A DNA stretch of 54,821 nt from an uncultured Parolsenella sp. (lineage in GTDB: Bacteria > Actinomycetota > Coriobacteriia > Coriobacteriales > Atopobiaceae), in the NCBI GenBank assembly GCA_934668375.1, contig CAKUNF010000012.1, positions 1 through 54,821 of the forward strand. Direction: 5' to 3'. The translations under genes and the position numbers were made by a program. Under the pieces are notes generated by a model. That model worked only from the letters and a program-made list of their open reading frames with translations, was not told the origin of the DNA and did not search any database. This document shows, piece after piece, positions 53,563-54,821 of this stretch (position 1 is the first letter of the stretch; the number at the start of each line of letters is the position of its first letter).

Positions 53563-54642
53563 ATGCAAACCATCCATATCGATACAGAGACGCGCGATTA
53601 TGACGTTCTCGTAGGCAAAGACATCCTTGGGCTCGTTGGCGAGAAGACTCGGGAAACCGCAGGCGGAACTAGAGCATTTCTTGTCAGCAATGTAAACGTA
53701 GATCCCCTGTACGGCAAACAGGTAACTCAGTCGCTCGAAATTGCAGGTTATGAAGTCTCGAAAATGGTTGTCGGAGCAGGCGAGTTCATCAAGAACATGG
53801 GCGTACTTTCCGACATGCTCGAAAGAATGGCAGAGGCAGGACTTGGTAGAGACGATGTCGTGGTGGCTCTTGGCGGCGGCGTTGTTGGAGATCTAGCTGG
53901 CTTTGCAGCAGCAGTTTATATGCGCGGCTGCAAGGTAGTTCAACTTCCTACATCCCTCTTGGCGATGGTTGATTCCTCGGTCGGAGGAAAGACGGCTGTC
54001 GACCTCAAGGCCGGAAAGAACCTGGCAGGCGCCTTCTTCCAGCCGAGGATTGTCATAGCAAGCCTTAACTGCCTCGGAACAATCAACAAGGACCTGTTTA
54101 CCGATTCATGTGGCGAGGTCATCAAATATGGGGTCATGTATGACGCCGCACTTTTCAATGAACTTTCGGAAAAGCCGCTGAATCAGGGCGACCCGGATTA
54201 TGAACATCTCGAGCAGGTGGTTACGAAATGCGTTGAGATCAAGCGAGACGTCGTCAACGAGGATGAAAAGGAGACTGGCCTTCGCCAAATCCTGAATCTT
54301 GGACACACAATAGGCCACGCTATCGAAATCGCCAACGACTACCGACTTGGGCACGGAGCAAGCGTTGCGGCCGGAATGTGTTACATAGCTAGGGCCTGTT
54401 CGAAGCTAAACGTTTGCACTGAAGAAGATGCTCGCAAAATCGTAGACGTCGTAGAGTCCTATGGGCTCCCAACGACTTCCGAATTTTCGACAGAAGAGCT
54501 GTATAACCACGCCCTTGCCGACAAGAAGCGTCATGGCGACACGATGAACGTCGTCATGATCAAGAGCATTGGCGAGGTATACGTCGAAAAGATGCCGCTT
54601 CCAAAGTTCAAGCAGATTATCGAGCTTGGCAAGTCATTTTAA
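53563..54642 (+). CDS. aroB: 3-dehydroquinate synthase with lower G+C
   Basis: Second step of the shikimate pathway, 359 residues, NAD-dependent. VVALGGGVVGDLAGFAAAVYMRG, PTSLLAMVDSSVGGKTAVDL, KNLAGAFFQP, CGEVIKYGVM, LNLGHTIGHAIE and GHGASVAAGM hold the NAD, substrate and zinc-binding residues. ATG 53563 follows AAGGAAGG. Four 60-base stretches counted by hand gave 50-58% G+C against 73-77% for stretches of tyrA and aroF, so it was likely acquired or replaced. Confidence 0.95.
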   Translation: MQTIHIDTETRDYDVLVGKDILGLVGEKTRETAGGTRAFLVSNVNVDPLYGKQVTQSLEIAGYEVSKMVVGAGEFIKNMGVLSDMLERMAEAGLGRDDVVVALGGGVVGDLAGFAAAVYMRGCKVVQLPTSLLAMVDSSVGGKTAVDLKAGKNLAGAFFQPRIVIASLNCLGTINKDLFTDSCGEVIKYGVMYDAALFNELSEKPLNQGDPDYEHLEQVVTKCVEIKRDVVNEDEKETGLRQILNLGHTIGHAIEIANDYRLGHGASVAAGMCYIARACSKLNVCTEEDARKIVDVVESYGLPTTSEFSTEELYNHALADKKRHGDTMNVVMIKSIGEVYVEKMPLPKFKQIIELGKSF

Positions 54643-54668
54643 TTCGCAACCATATAGCCACTTAATTT

Positions 54669-54701
54669 GAGGGGAATCGAGCCAATAGCTCGATTCCCCT
54701 C
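54669..54701. terminator. Bidirectional terminator after aroB
   Basis: A perfect 14-bp inverted repeat (54669-54682 with 54688-54701) with a CAATA loop, between convergent aroB and the minus-strand gene at the edge. It lacks a clean T-run on either side, but flanks are A/T-rich. Confidence 0.65.
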
Positions 54702-54725
54702 ATCTCTCAAAATTCGAATCGTACT

Positions 54726-54821
54726 TCACGAACTAAGGCCCTCATTGAGCGTGGCGGCCAGGTCGGCGGCGTCGTTGCTCTCGCGCAGCTTGGACTTGAA
54801 GTTGTCGTCCATGAGAAGCAT
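54726..54821 (-). CDS. C-terminal end of a minus-strand gene, possibly PTS EIIA
   Basis: The last 31 codons of a frame open at the window edge, ending TGA at 54726-54728. The peptide includes LLMDDNFKSKLRESND and ends LNEGLSS. The LLMDxxFxxKL pattern followed by a short helix resembles the C-terminus of fructose/nitrogen-type PTS EIIA domains. The fragment is too short to be sure. The G+C returns to high levels here. Confidence 0.45.
   Translation of the reverse strand: MLLMDDNFKSKLRESNDAADLAATLNEGLSS

Overview
The window is a gene-dense, high-G+C bacterial chromosome segment with no phage or IS. Protein content and gene order point to an actinobacterium of the Coriobacteriia type (Olsenella/Collinsella-like); this is inferred from recognised families and layout, not from a search. 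Evidence includes strongly GC-biased third positions, long antisense shadow frames, an alpha2beta2-type glycyl-tRNA synthetase, a two-gene YraN/ComM-DprA block and a Firmicutes-like translation/isoprenoid superoperon. Nearly everything from 1 to 51,033 is on the minus strand, so transcription there runs from high to low coordinates. The exceptions are a plus-strand two-component/DinB operon and the plus-strand right end.

Region by region (transcription direction, high to low): (a) 51,033-44,962: P-type cation ATPase, aconitase and a zinc-ribbon membrane protein, overlapping. (b) 44,914-36,126: cyclophilin, a TPR-membrane protein, mreB-mreC-mreD-PBP2-RodA (cell elongation machinery) and a DUF697-like protein. 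(c) 36,111-29,596: rplU-rpmA with promoter and terminator, then obg-proB-proA-nadD-yqeK-rsfS, which ends tail-to-tail on dinB with shared stop bases. (d) 26,363-29,599 (+): OmpR-family regulator, histidine kinase and DNA polymerase IV, preceded by three TTCAG repeats one helical turn apart. (e) 26,098-18,566: rpsP-khpA-rimM-trmD-lepB-glyQ-glyS-PPDK regulator-dgt. (f) 18,537-12,006: rplS with its own promoter, leader hairpin and terminator, then rnhB-yraN-comM-dprA-trmFO-xerC. (g) 11,936-3,195: rpsB-tsf, terminator, then pyrH-frr-uppS-cdsA-dxr-rseP-ispG, mostly joined by 1-4 base overlaps and closed by a terminator. (h) proS, an aminotransferase and tRNA-Ala.

The right end (51,170-54,642, +) has tRNA-Arg(CCG), a 54-bp duplication of its 3' end plus terminator around a hairpin-rich 136-bp spacer, and aroF-tyrA-aroB (aromatic amino-acid pathway). 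aroB has clearly lower G+C than its neighbours. The last bases hold the C-terminus of a minus-strand gene, perhaps a PTS EIIA.

Most of the window is housekeeping. The most unusual signals are: the tRNA-tail/terminator duplication; an RseP site-2 protease with an extra ~110-residue cytoplasmic insert that reads like a winged helix; the phased repeats in front of a two-component/DinB operon; a PBP2 with an extra N-terminal membrane helix; three uncharacterised proteins embedded in or beside the elongasome operon; and TTG starts on essential genes. I see no CRISPR array, toxin-antitoxin pair or defence island.
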